Assembly (NCBI GenBank): GCA_030667725.1
Contig: DAOUVH010000047.1
Span: 1 to 6,799 of the forward strand
From: Candidatus Cloacimonadota bacterium
GTDB lineage: Bacteria > Cloacimonadota > Cloacimonadia > Cloacimonadales > TCS61
Direction: 5' to 3'
Length of the DNA: 6,799 nt
The notes beneath the pieces are model-generated. The model searched no databases, had not been told where the DNA came from, and saw only the letters and a program-made list of their open reading frames with translations. The translations under genes and the position numbers were made by a program. This document shows, in pieces, positions 6,149 to 6,799 of the stretch (position 1 is its first letter; the number at the start of each line of letters is the position of its first letter).

Positions 6149-6209
6149 ATATTGCCAAATAACTTCAAATTATAAAGTTGAAAATAAGCAAAAATAATAA
6201 AGAGGTTTT

Positions 6210-6799
6210 ATGAAAATTAGTGCATCATTGATCAGGGCAGTTATTATTATAATTTTACTTATAATTGTAATTAGCGATTTTTTCTACATTAAATACTTAG
6301 AGAAGAAAATGAATAATATTACGATCCTAACCAGTGAAGCGGATTCCATGGTTGCTGTTAATCCATCTTCATTCAAAGAGCCGGTAGTAGTATTTACTGC
6401 AGATTTCATAGATAAATTCTATCATTACAGTTCACCTTTTAAAGATGGAATGGATTTTAATGAATTAATAAAAGAATATATCAAAAATCGTTGGTCAGAT
6501 CATTATGGATGTGGACGTGGAACTCGTGAACGTAAAAGGATCCATGAAGGTATCGATCTTTTTGTTCCTGAAAATACACCAGTTTATCCCCTTACGAATT
6601 TTGGAATCGTTACAGAAGTAAGCGATAATCCGCATTATCTGGTTCAAGTTCAATATGAAAAACCGGGTGGAATTATCGATTCAACGAAAATTGAGTATGG
6701 CAAAACTATCAGGATACTTTATCCGGAAGGAATTGAAAGTATTTATACTCACTTGAACGAAGTCTTTGTAGAACTGAACCAGAAGGTGGATAGAAATAC
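6210..6799 (+). CDS. Membrane-anchored M23 (LytM-type) metallopeptidase, 3' truncated by the window
   Basis: Only the first 196 codons are visible and the frame stays open to the edge. The ATG at 6210 follows AGAGG by four bases. Residues 8-27 form a very hydrophobic segment (IRAVIIIILLIIVISDFFYI) with lysine and arginine before it, suggesting a single N-terminal anchor with the catalytic part outside the cytoplasmic membrane. The M23 domain begins near residue 100. HEGID (112-116) supplies the zinc ligands H112 and D116, followed by LFVPENTPVYPLTNFGIVTEV, close to the LytM stretch after its HxGxD. YTHL (179-182) gives the conserved H181 and is followed by LNQKVDRN, matching the usual GDKVKxG region. 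The HxH motif expected downstream lies outside the window, so activity cannot be judged. Such enzymes cut peptidoglycan cross-bridges or stem peptides, or act as non-catalytic amidase activators of the EnvC/NlpD kind. Confidence 0.85.
   Translation, partial: MKISASLIRAVIIIILLIIVISDFFYIKYLEKKMNNITILTSEADSMVAVNPSSFKEPVVVFTADFIDKFYHYSSPFKDGMDFNELIKEYIKNRWSDHYGCGRGTRERKRIHEGIDLFVPENTPVYPLTNFGIVTEVSDNPHYLVQVQYEKPGGIIDSTKIEYGKTIRILYPEGIESIYTHLNEVFVELNQKVDRN

Larger units (their letters stand above)
6008..6209. other. Divergent intergenic region between rplM and the M23 peptidase gene
   Basis: These 202 AT-rich bases separate divergently transcribed genes and must hold the start signals for both. 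On the rplM side are the AAGGAG site and the TTGACA promoter. The middle contains a perfect inverted repeat (6112-6121 with 6139-6148). On the peptidase side are a TATAAA at 6171-6176, which could be a -10 but has no well-spaced -35, and the AGAGG ribosome-binding site at 6201-6205. No convincing coding frame is seen on either strand. Confidence 0.7.

Noticed and set aside
6152..6176. TTGCCA and TATAAA upstream of the M23 peptidase as a promoter pair.
   Set aside because: The 13-base spacing is too short for a sigma70 promoter; only the TATAAA is mentioned as a possible -10.
5886..6197. A plus-strand frame of 103 codons running from within rplM into the divergent intergenic region.
   Set aside because: It is antisense to the 5' end of rplM and crosses the predicted promoter, with no convincing ribosome-binding site and an unlikely composition.

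Overview
This AT-rich bacterial window is built around a translation operon on the minus strand, in the order rplM (L13), rpsI (S9), rpsB (S2), tsf (EF-Ts), pyrH (UMP kinase), frr (ribosome recycling factor) and a small two-cluster ferredoxin. Two partly visible or unrelated units flank it on the plus strand. This L13-S9-S2-EF-Ts-UMP kinase-RRF order is familiar from the Bacteroidota/Chlorobi/Fibrobacterota (FCB) side of the bacterial tree. The strong Shine-Dalgarno sequences (AAGGAG or AGGAG) before most operon genes are unlike typical Bacteroidota. The ferredoxin suggests an anaerobe. A lineage such as Cloacimonadota would fit, but this is only inference from layout and style; no phylogeny was run.

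Layout: 1-1365 (plus) holds a small unidentified ORF whose stop overlaps the start of a GT4-type glycosyltransferase, so the two are probably translationally coupled and belong to a surface-polysaccharide or glycoconjugate region to the left. A GC-rich hairpin at 1371-1395 separates this unit from the convergent translation operon; its T-run lies on the minus-strand side, so it mainly ends the operon. From 1421 to 6007 (minus) the seven operon genes are tightly spaced (9-33 nt), except for 133 nt before rpsB. That gap contains a possible structured leader and a duplicated ribosome-binding site. A sigma70-like promoter with a perfect TTGACA lies upstream of rplM at 6051-6080. The 202-nt divergent intergenic region (6008-6209) also contains a perfect 10-bp inverted repeat. 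From 6210 to the window end (plus) is the 5' part of a membrane-anchored M23/LytM-type metallopeptidase, truncated before its HxH motif.

The operon genes act together in protein synthesis: L13, S9 and S2 are ribosomal proteins, EF-Ts recharges EF-Tu, and RRF splits post-termination ribosomes. UMP kinase supplies UDP for nucleotide synthesis. The most unusual item is S2: a normal core of about 235 residues followed by a tail of about 158 residues made of five 24-29-residue lysine-rich repeats. Two of these repeats are almost identical at the DNA level, which points to recent tandem duplication. No tRNA, rRNA, CRISPR array, insertion sequence or clear mobile element was seen.
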